DNA of 64,000 bases from Sphingomonas sp. CFBP 8760. GTDB taxonomy: Bacteria; Pseudomonadota; Alphaproteobacteria; Sphingomonadales; Sphingomonadaceae. A model generated the notes under the pieces. It was not told where the DNA came from, did no database searches, and saw only the letters and a list, made by a program, of their open reading frames with translations. Positions 9,114 through 18,896 of this stretch are shown here, piece after piece. The position numbers and the translations under genes were made by a program. Position 1 is the first letter of the stretch. Every line of letters starts with the position of its first letter. The stretch spans positions 104,815 to 168,814 of the forward strand of contig NZ_JACYUG010000008.1 of the NCBI RefSeq assembly GCF_014841615.1, in the 5' to 3' direction.

Positions 9114-9146
9114 GCCGGAGTCACCCCCGTGGTGGCTCCGGCTTTT
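9114..9146 (+). terminator. Intrinsic terminator after the lipoprotein gene
   Basis: A 12-base stem, GCCGGAGTCACC (9114-9125) with GGTGGCTCCGGC (9131-9142), has one T-G wobble and a five-base loop, and is followed by TTTT. It lies between convergent genes, so it may also serve the MFS gene on the other strand. Confidence 0.8.
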
Positions 9147-9152
9147 CCGTGC

Positions 9153-10439
9153 CTACAACGTCTGGTCGAGCGCGGTTCGCGCCGGCCGGGGGCGCAGGGC
9201 CAGCAACGCGACGAGACTGAGCGCCGCCGCACCGCTGAGGTACAGGCCGACCGCCGCGAGGCCGTGTTCCATCGCCAGTCCCTGCGCCACCAGCGGCGTC
9301 AGCCCGCCGCCGATCACCCCCGCGACGTTGAAGGCGATCGACGCCCCGGTATAGCGGACCCGCGGCGGAAACAGGCCGGGCAGCCAGGCGCCGAGCGGCC
9401 CGTAGACGAACCCCATCGCGAACAACGTCAGCGACAGGAAGGCGAACGCCCCCGCCGCCGACCCGTTCATCAGCGGGGCGATCGTAAAGCCCACGAGGAT
9501 CGTCGCGACGCATCCCCCCGCCAGCACCCGACGCTCGTCCCAGCGCCGATCGGCGAGCCACGCGGCACCATAGATGCCGACGGCCATGAACAGGATCGCC
9601 CCCAGCTGCATCAGCAGGAACTGCTGCATGGTGAAGCCCAGCGTCTTGGTTCCGTAGCCGAGCAGGAAGGCAGTGCCGACATAATAGGCGGCGAAGCACG
9701 CGATCGCGCCGACGATGCCGGCCAGCGTCGCACCGCCATGATGCCGGAACAACTCGAACAGCGGGACCGATGGCGGCGGCGATTCGGTGAGCGAGGCGGC
9801 GAATTCCGGAGTCTCGGTCAGTTTCAGGCGGATCCACAGGCCAAGCGCGACCAGCACCGCGCTGATCGCGAACGGCACCCGCCAGCCCCAGTCACGGAAC
9901 TCGGCCGGCGACAGCCACATGCCCAGCAGCAGGAACAGCCCGTTGGCCAGGATGAAGCCGGCCGGCGCCCCCAGTTGCGGCGCGCTGCCATAGCGCGCGC
10001 GCCAGCCCGGGAGAGCGTGTTCGACCGCCAGCAGCGCCGCCCCGCCCCACTCCCCGCCCAGGCCGAAGCCCTGCCCGAACCGCAGCACGCACAGCGCCAC
10101 CGGCGCGATCCAGCCGGCGCTGGCATAGGTCGGCAGGAAGGCGACGAGCGTGGTCGACACCCCCATCGTCAGCAACGAGGCGACCAGCGTCGATTTGCGG
10201 CCGATCCGGTCGCCGAAATGGCCGAACACGATGCTGCCCACCGGCCGCGCGAAGAACGCCACCGCCAGCGTCGCGAACGCCGCCAGTTGCTGCGTACCGG
10301 GCGAACCGACGGAAAAAAACAATTCCCCGAACACCAGCGCGGCGGCGGTGGCATAGACGTAGAAATCGTAGAATTCGATCGTCGTGCCGACGAAACTGGC
10401 GGTCAGCACGCGGGCATGGGACGGCGGATGATGGGTCAT
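9153..10439 (-). CDS. MFS transporter, metabolite:H+ symporter (MHS/ProP-like) family
   Basis: 428 residues with twelve hydrophobic segments. The start (VGTTIEFYDFYVYATAAAL) and the loop 2-3 motif GHFGDRIGRKSTL are typical of the MHS branch of the major facilitator superfamily, which includes ProP and carboxylate importers. FGQGFGLGGEWGGA is the second family signature. Proton-driven uptake of an organic acid or compatible solute is expected; the substrate cannot be read from sequence. It stands alone and is convergent with the lipoprotein gene. Confidence 0.9.
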   Translation of the reverse strand: MTHHPPSHARVLTASFVGTTIEFYDFYVYATAAALVFGELFFSVGSPGTQQLAAFATLAVAFFARPVGSIVFGHFGDRIGRKSTLVASLLTMGVSTTLVAFLPTYASAGWIAPVALCVLRFGQGFGLGGEWGGAALLAVEHALPGWRARYGSAPQLGAPAGFILANGLFLLLGMWLSPAEFRDWGWRVPFAISAVLVALGLWIRLKLTETPEFAASLTESPPPSVPLFELFRHHGGATLAGIVGAIACFAAYYVGTAFLLGYGTKTLGFTMQQFLLMQLGAILFMAVGIYGAAWLADRRWDERRVLAGGCVATILVGFTIAPLMNGSAAGAFAFLSLTLFAMGFVYGPLGAWLPGLFPPRVRYTGASIAFNVAGVIGGGLTPLVAQGLAMEHGLAAVGLYLSGAAALSLVALLALRPRPARTALDQTL

Positions 10440-10497
10440 GCGCCCGTTTCACGCCCCCGCCCTGCCCGGTCAACCCGACGGGCCTGCCGTCATCGGA

Positions 10498-10926
10498 TCA
10501 ATCGACGCCCGGATAGGTCACGAATCGGGGCAATGCGTCGATATCGTCGAGCCAGCCGACCCGGTCCTTCACCATGATGTGCGCGCCGGGCGGATCGCCG
10601 GCCTGGTCGTCGAGCGTGCCCGACTGGATATCGACGATGCCGGGCAGATAGGTGGGGTTGCGATAGAACAACCCGGTTCCGCACCGCCCGCAGAAGTCAC
10701 GCGTCGCAAGGGCGGACGAGGCATAGGATCGCGTATCCCCCGTCACCGTCAGCTGTTCCTCGCGAAACGCGATCCAGCCGACCATCGGCGCCCCCGACCA
10801 GCGGCGGCAATCGCTGCAATGACACAGGGCATGATGCGCCGCTTGCCCGGTCGCGACATAGCGCACGGCACCACAATGGCAGCCGCCGGTACGGATGGCG
10901 GCGGGATCGGGAATCGGATCGGTCAT
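10498..10926 (-). CDS. GFA-family zinc protein (glutathione-dependent formaldehyde-activating-like)
   Basis: 142 residues with the GFA zinc-binding cysteines in order: GGCHCGAVRY, CHCSDCRRWSG and FCGRCGTGLFYRN. The family (CENP-V/GFA fold) includes an enzyme said to speed S-hydroxymethylglutathione formation, but most members have no known reaction. The position between an MFS transporter and an UrcA-like gene gives no clue to substrate. Confidence 0.88.
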   Translation of the reverse strand: MTDPIPDPAAIRTGGCHCGAVRYVATGQAAHHALCHCSDCRRWSGAPMVGWIAFREEQLTVTGDTRSYASSALATRDFCGRCGTGLFYRNPTYLPGIVDIQSGTLDDQAGDPPGAHIMVKDRVGWLDDIDALPRFVTYPGVD

Positions 10927-10998
10927 CGCGGCAACGTCTCTGCCGGCGGGAGTGGAGTCAATCGGGGCGGGTCCTGCCCCGATTGACCCCTGCGGCGA

Positions 10999-11325
10999 TC
11001 AGCGATGATCGACGCTGGCGAGCTGCACGGTGCGACCGCCGACGATCGCGGCGATCTTGCGGGTGCCGTCCGCCATCATTTCGCGGTAGCAGCGCTGCGC
11101 ATCGGCCAGTTCGTGCCAGCGGGCCTTGTCCTGGCCGCAGGCATGACGGGCGGCGGCGGCCAAGCGACGTTCCAGACTGGCCCGCCCGGCGGGAGTGGAC
11201 AGGTTAAGGTCGGCGGTGGCGATCCGCGCGGTGACGGGCACGCGAGGTTGCGCGGCGGCCGCCACGGGCGACAACGCGCACATGGCGAGGACCGCCGCGG
11301 TCGCGACGTTCTGGATGATCTTCAT
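10999..11325 (-). CDS. UrcA family secreted protein
   Basis: 108 residues with a Sec signal peptide (MKIIQNVATAAVLAMCALSP, cleavage near AAAA-QP). The mature part has the UrcA hallmark ATADLNLSTPAGRASLERRL, then AAARHACG, with Cys residues likely to form a disulfide. UrcA proteins are small periplasmic proteins common in sphingomonads, function unknown. It is divergent from uvrD with about 205 bases between. Confidence 0.85.
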   Translation of the reverse strand: MKIIQNVATAAVLAMCALSPVAAAAQPRVPVTARIATADLNLSTPAGRASLERRLAAAARHACGQDKARWHELADAQRCYREMMADGTRKIAAIVGGRTVQLASVDHR

Positions 11326-11530
11326 GACTGGGCTCCTGCGGGGGGCGCCCCGGTATCCGGGTGCGCATCATCGCCCACGGAGACATGCCCCGGTCGATCC
11401 CGACCGCGACCCCCCGTTGGCTGCACGCCCTCTGCGCCGCTGTCGTTACGCCCGCGCGACGATCGCGTGTCAGGGCGATGACGGCGGAGGATGCTTGCCC
11501 CCGGCATCGCCGTTCCCTACCTGTTCGTCG

Positions 11531-13816
11531 GTGAACGATGCCACCACCCCGATGCAAGAGCCGCCCTATCTGCGCGGCCTGAACGAACCCCAGCGCCAGG
11601 CCGTGCTGACGACCGACGGCCCGGTCCTGATGCTGGCCGGTGCCGGCACCGGCAAGACCGCGGCCTTGACCGCGCGACTGGCCCACCTGCTGTACACGCG
11701 CAAGGCGTGGCCATCGGAGATACTGGCCGTCACCTTCACCAACCGTGCCGCGCGCGAGATGCGCGAGCGGGTCGGCCGGCTGGTGGGCGATGCGGTGGAG
11801 GGGATGCCGTGGCTGGGCACCTTCCATGCGATCGGCGCGAAGATGCTGCGCCGCCATGCCGAACTGGTCGGGCTGCAATCCAATTTCACCATCCTCGACA
11901 CTGACGACCAGCTGCGCCTGCTCAAGCAGCTGATCCTCGCCGCCGATATCGATGAAAAGCGGTTTCCCGCCCGCAGCCTGGCCGGGCTGATCGACGAATG
12001 GAAGAACAAGGGGCTGATCCCCGGCGATGTCGATGCGGGCGAGAGCGAGCGTTACGCCAACGGGCGCGGCGGCGAGCTTTATGCGCAGTATCAGGCGCGG
12101 CTCCGGTCGGTGAACGCCTGCGATTTCGGCGACCTGCTGCTGCACATGCTGGTGATCCTGAAGACGCAGCGCGACGTGCTGGAACTTTACCAGCAGCGGT
12201 TTCGCTACATCATGGTCGACGAGTATCAGGACACCAACAGCGTCCAGTATCTCTGGCTGCGGCTGCTGGCGCAGGAACGCAAGAACATCGCCTGCGTGGG
12301 CGACGACGACCAGTCGATCTATTCGTGGCGCGGCGCGCAGGTGGAAAACATCCTGCGCTTCGAGAAGGATTTCCCCGGCGCCACGGTGATCCGGCTGGAA
12401 CAGAATTACCGCTCCACGCCGCATATCCTGGGCGCGGCGGGCGGGGTGATCGCCAACAACAGCGGCCGGCTGGGCAAGACGCTGTGGACCGAACTGGACG
12501 TGGGCGAGAAGGTGCGCGTGCTGGGGGTGTGGGACGGCCCCGAGGAGGCCCGCCGCGTCGGCGAGGAGATCGAGGCGGCGAAGCGGCGCGGCACCGGGCT
12601 GGACGATGTCGCGATCCTCGTCCGCGCCTCGCACCAGACGCGCGAGTTCGAGGACCGGTTCATCGCGATCGGCATGCCGTACCGGATCGTCGGCGGCTTC
12701 CGCTTCTACGAACGCGCCGAAATCCGCGATGCGCTGGCCTATCTGCGCATCGTCAACCAGCCATCGGACGATCTGGCGTTCGAGCGGATCGTCAACGTGC
12801 CCAAGCGGGGTCTGGGTGACAAGGCGCTGGCGAAGATCCACCAGCTCGCCCGCGCCACGGGCACGCCGCTGACCACGGCGGCGGCGCGCATCCTCGACAC
12901 CGACGAGCTGACCCCGCAGGCGCGGCGGTCGCTGGGCAATCTGGTCGGCGACATCGCCCGCTGGCGCGACCGGGCGAGCCAGCTTCCCCATGCCGAACTG
13001 GCGCGGCAGTTGCTGGACGAGAGCGGCTATACCGCGATGCTGCAGGCGGAAAAGTCGGTCGAGGCGGCGGGGCGGCTGGAGAACCTGACCGAACTGACCC
13101 GCGCGATGGAGGAATACGACTCGCTCGGCGCGTTCCTCGAACATGTCAGTCTGGTGATGGACAAAGAGGGCGCGGTGCAGGAGCCGCAGGTCACGATCAT
13201 GACCATCCACGCCGCCAAGGGGCTGGAGTTCGACACGGTGTTCCTTGCCGGCTGGGAGGAAGGGCTGTTCCCGTCGCAGCGCGCGATCGACGAGGGCGGG
13301 ACCAAGAGCCTGGAGGAGGAACGCCGCCTCGCCTATGTCGCGATCACGCGGGCGCGGCGGCGGGCGGTGATCCTGCACGCCGCCAATCGCCGCATCTATG
13401 GCCAGTGGACCTCGTCCATCCCCAGCCGCTTCGTCGGCGAACTGCCGGGCGACCATGTCGACAGCGAGACGACGATGTCCGGCGGCGAAAGCCTGTGGCG
13501 GGCGAACTGGTCCGAACATGCCGATCCGTTCGCGGACGTGGCGCGCGGCACCGGACGCGGCCCCGGCTGGCAACGGGCGGCGGGACAAACCGGCGCGTCG
13601 AGCTTCACCACCGCGCCCAAGCGGATCGTCGAAAGCCGGGCGAGCGCGGTCAGCATCGGCAACAAGGGCCGCGACGACCTGTCGCTCGGTCAGCGCGTGT
13701 TCCACCAGAAATTCGGCTACGGCGCGATCGCCGAGATCGAGGGCAACAAGCTGGAGATCGATTTCGAGAATGCCGGCCGCAAGCGGGTGATGGACAGCTT
13801 CGTCACGGTGGGGTGA
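11531..13816 (+). CDS. uvrD: ATP-dependent DNA helicase UvrD/PcrA
   Basis: 761 residues from GTG 11531; ATG 11552 is a second possible start, neither with a clear ribosome site. UvrD unwinds DNA 3' to 5' in excision and mismatch repair. The superfamily 1 motifs are complete: LNEPQRQAV (Q motif), AGAGTGKTAAL (Walker A), FTNRAAREMRERV (Ia), VDEYQDTN (Walker B), GDDDQSIYSWRGA (III), LEQNYRS (IV), TIHAAKGLEFD (V) and YVAITRARRR (VI). The C-terminal segment (LGQRVFHQKFGYG) is the Tudor-like fold that contacts RNA polymerase in PcrA/UvrD. Confidence 0.95.
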   Translation: MNDATTPMQEPPYLRGLNEPQRQAVLTTDGPVLMLAGAGTGKTAALTARLAHLLYTRKAWPSEILAVTFTNRAAREMRERVGRLVGDAVEGMPWLGTFHAIGAKMLRRHAELVGLQSNFTILDTDDQLRLLKQLILAADIDEKRFPARSLAGLIDEWKNKGLIPGDVDAGESERYANGRGGELYAQYQARLRSVNACDFGDLLLHMLVILKTQRDVLELYQQRFRYIMVDEYQDTNSVQYLWLRLLAQERKNIACVGDDDQSIYSWRGAQVENILRFEKDFPGATVIRLEQNYRSTPHILGAAGGVIANNSGRLGKTLWTELDVGEKVRVLGVWDGPEEARRVGEEIEAAKRRGTGLDDVAILVRASHQTREFEDRFIAIGMPYRIVGGFRFYERAEIRDALAYLRIVNQPSDDLAFERIVNVPKRGLGDKALAKIHQLARATGTPLTTAAARILDTDELTPQARRSLGNLVGDIARWRDRASQLPHAELARQLLDESGYTAMLQAEKSVEAAGRLENLTELTRAMEEYDSLGAFLEHVSLVMDKEGAVQEPQVTIMTIHAAKGLEFDTVFLAGWEEGLFPSQRAIDEGGTKSLEEERRLAYVAITRARRRAVILHAANRRIYGQWTSSIPSRFVGELPGDHVDSETTMSGGESLWRANWSEHADPFADVARGTGRGPGWQRAAGQTGASSFTTAPKRIVESRASAVSIGNKGRDDLSLGQRVFHQKFGYGAIAEIEGNKLEIDFENAGRKRVMDSFVTVG

Positions 13817-13882
13817 CACACATTCCGGATGCAGCGCCGATCAGGACCGGCCGGTGAAGCCGATCCCGATCGAATACGCGTC

Positions 13883-14830
13883 CTACGCCGCCACGACCCG
13901 CCTTTCGCGCCGCCGCATGGCACCGGCTACCATGCCAAAGCCGCCGATCATCAGCGCCCAGGTCGCCGGTTCGGGCACGACCGCTGCCTGGCTTAGCAAG
14001 ACACCCGATGCGGAGGTGTAACTGACCCCATCGGGAAGGATGATCCCCAAGGTCGACGTATGGCTGTAATCTATCGCCGCGCCATAAGCGCGTACCGAGA
14101 GTCCATTGCGCACGGTCACATCGAACGGCGATCCGGCCCTGACCATCATATCGAATCCGTATGTGCCGCGACCGTAATAGGTCAAACCACCCCCTACGGG
14201 ATTATCGATGCCAAAATAATCTACTGTCGATCCGCCATAGGTAAAGTTGGTTTGACTGGACGTTGCAGTCAGCATCGACTCCATAGTCGCGGTACCGCCT
14301 GGGTATAATGGTGTAAAAACACCCTGCACCGTCGTGCGGAAGCCAATTTTGAGATATTGTTCATTGAGGCTGGGGTCGAAGGCAAAGGTCAGCGTGTCGA
14401 TCAAGCTGGCATTCGATCCCGATTGGCTGGTCGTACAGCAATATCCGCCGGTCGGTATGGCATAGTTCTCGGCATAGGCCTTGAGCTGGCCGGTAGCGAG
14501 GTTGGCGCTGGCGCTGTATGGCGACGCCACCGCAACATCGCACGGTCGTGACCCGATCGCCGTGCCATCGCCGCAATCGACCCGGACATTGCCGGCAAAA
14601 GTCCCGCTTATCGCGCTCGACGCAGCGCCATTGCCGGTATTGATGAATTCCTGAAAATCATTGGTGTAGCCGCCAGCATACTGAAAGCCGCCGATGAGTG
14701 TATAGGCCCTGCTATCCGCCCCGAAACTCTGTGCTTCAACCGTGCTGATCCCGGCTATCGCGGCAAATAGGCAACCTCCCACCCTGGCCAAAGACATTGG
14801 CCAATATATTCTGCCAAATACATTCCGCAT
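13883..14830 (-). CDS. PEPxxWA-CTERM sorting domain protein
   Basis: 315 residues from ATG 14830, chosen because GGGGG sits eight bases upstream. A signal peptide (MRNVFGRIYWPMSLARVGG, cleavage near VEA-QS) leads into a low-charge, Ser/Thr/Gly/Tyr-rich beta domain. The C-terminus carries the sorting signal VPEPATWALMIGGFGMV plus RRRERR, recognised by an exosortase/archaeosortase-type enzyme that fixes proteins to the outer surface. DNA is clearly less GC-rich than its neighbours. It is divergent from a LuxR-type gene, which may control it. Confidence 0.9.
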   Translation of the reverse strand: MRNVFGRIYWPMSLARVGGCLFAAIAGISTVEAQSFGADSRAYTLIGGFQYAGGYTNDFQEFINTGNGAASSAISGTFAGNVRVDCGDGTAIGSRPCDVAVASPYSASANLATGQLKAYAENYAIPTGGYCCTTSQSGSNASLIDTLTFAFDPSLNEQYLKIGFRTTVQGVFTPLYPGGTATMESMLTATSSQTNFTYGGSTVDYFGIDNPVGGGLTYYGRGTYGFDMMVRAGSPFDVTVRNGLSVRAYGAAIDYSHTSTLGIILPDGVSYTSASGVLLSQAAVVPEPATWALMIGGFGMVAGAMRRRERRVVAA

Positions 14831-14905
14831 AATGATTACCCCCATTAATCGAATGGTAATCGTTGCCATTCGCTGCCATCCTCATTGCGATCCAATGATG
14901 GGCGC

Positions 14906-14927
14906 GCATCACTCAATCGAATGATGC
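14906..14927. promoter_or_regulatory. Candidate operator palindrome between PEP-CTERM and luxR-type genes
   Basis: GCATCA (14906-14911) and TGATGC (14922-14927) are perfect inverted half-sites around a ten-base AT-rich centre with further partial symmetry. The site sits in the short divergent intergenic space, the usual location for an autoregulatory site of the adjacent regulator. Binding is an inference. Confidence 0.4.
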
Positions 14928-14935
14928 GGTGCAGC

Positions 14936-16081
14936 ATGAAATCGCCTATCATGGTTTGGGACAGGTATGCCGGGGGGCATCGACGACGTGTGATTAGAAC
15001 GCCTGATGGAACATGGGGCTTAATACCGGCGGTGCATGAGCGCATCGGCGACGGGAGTGAGGCGTTACGTCTCGTCAATATTCAACTGGGCGGCATGGGA
15101 CTGCTTGGTGGCACGATCGGGCTGAACTCTGCGGCAGAGACCGTGATGATGGGGCCGGTCACCCATCCACGCGACGAAGCAGTCGTGATGCGAATGTGGG
15201 AGACTTATGTAGGCGGTGCGTTTCTGACGGACCCGACCCCCGGCCTGCTGAACCGCGCAATGGCAAGCGCTAATCACGGAACGTTGGGTTGCGACGACTT
15301 CGCATTGCCTCAAGCAGTCGAGCATCTGCGCTGGCATCGTGACAGCATGCGCACCCACTGGATCGTCGACTGGCGTGTCGAGGATCAAGCTGTCCACGGC
15401 TTCGCTTTACATCGGCCGCTGACCGAACGGTTCACCCAGGCCGACGCCACGACATTACGCATTCTGTGCGGTCACGTACTATTGGCAAAACGGCTGGAGA
15501 CCGATCGCCCGGTTCAAGAAGCGGACGCCGTACACTATCCGATATTCCTGATCGACAGCCGGATGCGTGTGCATCACGTTAACGCCGAAGCGGAACGATT
15601 GTTGTTGGCAGACGACGGATTCAGGACGGCAGGAAAAAAGCTGTTCTGTAAGGACGTCGATGCCAGCACGAAGTTAAAAATGGCGGTGGCCGCTGCTGCT
15701 GCGCTCCATGAATCTCCAGAGCCACGGTTCGTCCTGGTGCCACGTCGTCTCGCCCACCGGCCCTATATCGCCGCGATCACCACCGTCCGCCTCGCCAACG
15801 CGGCGGGACAGCGAAGCTATGGCGCCCGAGTGCAGATAATTGATACCACGGCGCCACCAAAGCCATCCCTGGGCGAATCCTATCGGCTTCTGTTCAACCT
15901 GACCGTGGCAGAACGCCGCGTAGCGGAAGCGCTGATGACGGAAGGCGATGCACTGTCGGTGGTCGCCCTGCGATGCGGCATCAGTTATCACACGGTGCGT
16001 ACGCATGTTGCGCGGTTACTGGCAAAGACGGGAACGAAGGGCATACCGGCGCTGGTGCGGCTGCTATCCCGGCTAGATTGA
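14936..16081 (+). CDS. LuxR-type transcriptional regulator
   Basis: 381 residues from ATG 14936; TTG 14885 and ATG 14921 are in-frame alternatives and no start has a clear ribosome site. The C-terminal 60 residues are a LuxR/GerE helix-turn-helix: FNLTVAERRVAEALMTEG, then SVVALRCGISYHTVRTHVAR. The N-terminal 230 residues contain a PAS-like stretch (YPIFLIDSRMRVHHVNAEAE) but no receiver or acyl-homoserine-lactone domain I can recognise. Codon use is less GC-biased than the flanking genes, as in the divergent PEP-CTERM gene, suggesting the pair travelled together. Confidence 0.85.
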   Translation: MKSPIMVWDRYAGGHRRRVIRTPDGTWGLIPAVHERIGDGSEALRLVNIQLGGMGLLGGTIGLNSAAETVMMGPVTHPRDEAVVMRMWETYVGGAFLTDPTPGLLNRAMASANHGTLGCDDFALPQAVEHLRWHRDSMRTHWIVDWRVEDQAVHGFALHRPLTERFTQADATTLRILCGHVLLAKRLETDRPVQEADAVHYPIFLIDSRMRVHHVNAEAERLLLADDGFRTAGKKLFCKDVDASTKLKMAVAAAAALHESPEPRFVLVPRRLAHRPYIAAITTVRLANAAGQRSYGARVQIIDTTAPPKPSLGESYRLLFNLTVAERRVAEALMTEGDALSVVALRCGISYHTVRTHVARLLAKTGTKGIPALVRLLSRLD

Positions 16082-16173
16082 TTATCGGTTAGCCCAATCG
16101 GCGTTCAGCAATCGTCTCGCTTCATCCGCTTAATGCAATATTCTGCATGATTCGCAGGCCGGAGGATATTGCC

Positions 16174-16710
16174 ATGCTTTCCCGCTTGATCCCGCTCGGT
16201 CTGCTTGCCGCGACGATGGTGGCGGCCCCTGCCCTCGCCCAGACCGGCGCGCAGGAGCAGCGGTTCCGGACGGCGCAGGACCGGTTCGATCGCGAATACC
16301 AGCTCTACCGGCAGGAGGTGGACCGGTATCAGGCCGCCCGCACCGGCCCTGCTCGTTACGACGAGCGCGACGAGGATACCGGACCCTATCGTCAGGCCCC
16401 CGACCGCTACCGTGACGGTTACGACGACGAGGCGGCCTATGACCCCGCCCGCGATTATCGCGGGGGCACGCAGTATCGCGAACGGGTGCTGGCATCCGAA
16501 GACCGCGTCTATGCCGGCTATGATGGCCGTTATTACTGCAAGCGATCGGACGGGACGACCGGCCTGATCGTCGGTGGCGCGGCGGGCGGGGTGCTGGGCA
16601 ACGTGATCGACGGCGGTCGCAGCCGCACCGTCGGGACGCTGCTGGGCGCGGCGGCGGGTGCGCTGGCGGGACGGGCCGTGGATCAGAACCAGCAGGTCCG
16701 CTGCCGCTAG
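16174..16710 (+). CDS. Secreted protein with glycine-zipper 2TM domain
   Basis: 178 residues from ATG 16174, with GGAGGA well placed upstream. Signal peptide MLSRLIPLGLLAATMVAAP is cleaved near ALA-QT. A charged Arg/Asp/Tyr-rich linker (residues about 25-110) precedes a glycine-zipper 2TM region: GLIVGGAAGGVLGNVIDGG and GTLLGAAAGALAGRAVD. Such domains insert in or line the outer membrane (Rickettsia 17 kDa antigen type). Function unknown. Confidence 0.8.
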   Translation: MLSRLIPLGLLAATMVAAPALAQTGAQEQRFRTAQDRFDREYQLYRQEVDRYQAARTGPARYDERDEDTGPYRQAPDRYRDGYDDEAAYDPARDYRGGTQYRERVLASEDRVYAGYDGRYYCKRSDGTTGLIVGGAAGGVLGNVIDGGRSRTVGTLLGAAAGALAGRAVDQNQQVRCR

Positions 16711-16732
16711 GGAAACCGCGACTTGAATATCG

Positions 16733-16761
16733 GGTCTGCCGCATTGCCCATGTGGCAGACC
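16733..16761 (+). terminator. Long hairpin, possible terminator without T-run
   Basis: GGTCTGCCGCAT (16733-16744) pairs with ATGTGGCAGACC (16750-16761): twelve base pairs with one G-T wobble and a five-base loop. It follows the glycine-zipper gene but is followed by CAAATCC rather than a T tract, so termination is uncertain. Confidence 0.45.
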
Positions 16762-16862
16762 AAATCCTGTTGATTTAGGGCGAGTGTGCGGCAATAGGAT
16801 GGGGCAATATTAGAAGCAGGGGTATGGGACACCGATCCCGCCCACCCGTTCAGGAGACGATC

Positions 16863-18896
16863 ATGACCGCCTCGCCGATCCGCACCGAGCGCCACGACGA
16901 TATCCTCGTCATCATTTCCGACAATCCACCCGTCAACGCGCTGGGCGCGGCGGTGCGGCAGGGGATCGAGGCGGCGATCAAGGACGGTGTCGCCGACGCC
17001 TCGGTCGCGGCGATGGTGATCCGCTGCGACGGACGCACCTTCTTCGCCGGCGCCGACATCACCGAGTTCACCAAGCCGCCGGTATCGCCGCTGTTGCCCG
17101 AACTGGTCGACATGATCGAGGCATCGACCAAGCCCGTCGTGGCCGCGATCCATGGTACCGCGCTGGGCGGGGGCTGCGAGGTCACGCTGGGATGCCACTA
17201 CCGGATCGCCGTCCCCTCCGCGAAGATCGGCACGCCCGAGGTGAAGCTGGGGCTGCTCCCCGGTGCGGGCGGCACGCAGCGGCTGCCCCGTGTCGCGGGC
17301 GTCCGCGTCGCGCTGGAACTGACCGCGAAGGGTGATCCCATTCCGGCGAAGAAGGCGCATGAGGCGGGGCTGATCGACCGGATTGCCGGCGAGGATAGTC
17401 TGGTGGCCGATGCTCTGGCGTTTGCTAACGAGATCAAGGATATCCGGCCGATTCCTCGCGCGTCGGAAAAGACGGTGACCGCCGATCCCGAGGCCGTGGC
17501 GGCCTTCAGGAAGGAAAACGCCCGCCGCTTTCGCGGGTTCGAGGCGCCCGCCGCCAACATCGCGTGCATCGAGAAGGCCGCGTCCGGCGCGACCTTTGCG
17601 GACGGCATCGCGTTCGAGCGGCAGCAATTCATGCGGCTGATGATGGGTGTTCAGTCCGCCGCGCAGCGCCACATCTTCTTCGCCGAGCGGCAGGCATCGA
17701 AGATCGACGACGTGCCCGCCGATACCGCGTTGCGCCCGATCAGGCGCGTGGGCGTGATCGGTGCCGGCACGATGGGCGGCGGCATCGCGATGAATTTCCT
17801 GACGGCGGGGATCCCGGTCACGATCGTCGAGATGCAGGCCGAGGCACTGGAACGCGGCACCGGCACCATCCGCAAGAATTACGAGGCGACCGCCGCCAAG
17901 GGGCGGATGAAGCCCGAACAGGTCGACGCCGCGATGGCCGCGCTGACCCCGACGCTGACCTTCGACGATCTGGCCGAATGCGACCTGATCATCGAGGCGG
18001 TGTATGAGGAGATGTCGGTGAAGAAGGATATCTTCACCCGGCTCGACGCCATCGCCAAGCCCGGCGCGATCCTGGCGTCCAACACCTCCTATCTCGATAT
18101 CGACGAGATCGCGGCGGTCACCTCGCGGCCGCAGGACGTGGTGGGGATGCACTTCTTCTCCCCCGCCAACGTCATGAAACTGCTGGAAGTGGTGCGCGGG
18201 GCCAAGACCGCGGGCGACGTGCTGGCGACGGTGATGGATGTCGCGAAGAAAATCCGCAAGGTCGCGGTGGTGGCGGGCGTCACCTATGGCTTCATCGGCA
18301 ACCGGATGCTGATGCCCCGGCAGGTGGAGGCGACCAAGCTGCTGCTGGAGGGCGCGACGCCCGAACAGATCGACCGCGTCCATGTCGGGTTCGGGATGCC
18401 GATGGGGCCATTCCAGATGGCCGACCTGGCGGGCGTCGACATCGGCTGGCATCGCGACCCGAGCCGGATCGAGAATATCCGCGATGCGCTGGCGGCCGAA
18501 AACCGCTGGGGCCAGAAGACCAAGGCGGGCTTCTACGACTATGACGAGAAGCGGACGCCGTCGAACAGCGCGCGCGTCGCCGAGATCATCGACCAGTTCC
18601 GGGCCAAGGAAGGCGTGACCCCGCGCGAGATCGGCGATGATGAGATCGTCGCGCGCACGCTCTATACGATGGTCAACGAAGGCGCCCTGATCCTGGAGGA
18701 AGGGAAGGCGCAGCGTGCCTCCGATATCGATGTCGTGTGGATCTACGGCTATGGCTGGCCGGTCTATCGCGGCGGCCCGATGTTCTGGGCGCAGACCGAA
18801 GGACTGAAGAAGGTGGTCGCCGGGCTGGAGCAATATGGCTTCCCGGTTGCCAGGTCGTTGAAGGAAGCGGCCGCAACCGGCGGGCAGATCAAGTGA
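16863..18896 (+). CDS. Multifunctional enoyl-CoA hydratase / 3-hydroxyacyl-CoA dehydrogenase
   Basis: 677 residues from ATG 16863 with AGGAG upstream. Catalyses two steps of fatty-acid beta-oxidation. Residues 1-190 are a crotonase domain with the oxyanion-hole segment [10 protein letters not shown] and both glutamates ([15 protein letters not shown]). Residues about 295-475 are a Rossmann NAD domain ([16 protein letters not shown]) with the catalytic His in [15 protein letters not shown], followed by two C-terminal helical domains ([12 protein letters not shown]). The order matches FadJ and the peroxisomal bifunctional enzyme. It overlaps the next gene by four bases (GTGA), heading a beta-oxidation operon. 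Confidence 0.93.
   Translation: MTASPIRTERHDDILVIISDNPPVNALGAAVRQGIEAAIKDGVADASVAAMVIRCDGRTFFAGADITEFTKPPVSPLLPELVDMIEASTKPVVAAIHGTALGGGCEVTLGCHYRIAVPSAKIGTPEVKLGLLPGAGGTQRLPRVAGVRVALELTAKGDPIPAKKAHEAGLIDRIAGEDSLVADALAFANEIKDIRPIPRASEKTVTADPEAVAAFRKENARRFRGFEAPAANIACIEKAASGATFADGIAFERQQFMRLMMGVQSAAQRHIFFAERQASKIDDVPADTALRPIRRVGVIGAGTMGGGIAMNFLTAGIPVTIVEMQAEALERGTGTIRKNYEATAAKGRMKPEQVDAAMAALTPTLTFDDLAECDLIIEAVYEEMSVKKDIFTRLDAIAKPGAILASNTSYLDIDEIAAVTSRPQDVVGMHFFSPANVMKLLEVVRGAKTAGDVLATVMDVAKKIRKVAVVAGVTYGFIGNRMLMPRQVEATKLLLEGATPEQIDRVHVGFGMPMGPFQMADLAGVDIGWHRDPSRIENIRDALAAENRWGQKTKAGFYDYDEKRTPSNSARVAEIIDQFRAKEGVTPREIGDDEIVARTLYTMVNEGALILEEGKAQRASDIDVVWIYGYGWPVYRGGPMFWAQTEGLKKVVAGLEQYGFPVARSLKEAAATGGQIK

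Noticed and set aside
8844..10577. Long forward open frame over the lipoprotein end and the MFS gene
   Set aside because: Composition is Arg/Gln/Gly-rich with no domain; the reverse frame is a clear 12-helix transporter.
11204..13819. Very long open frame on the strand opposite uvrD
   Set aside because: High GC keeps antisense frames open. The protein is His/Arg/Gln/Gly-rich without domains, while the forward frame has all helicase motifs.
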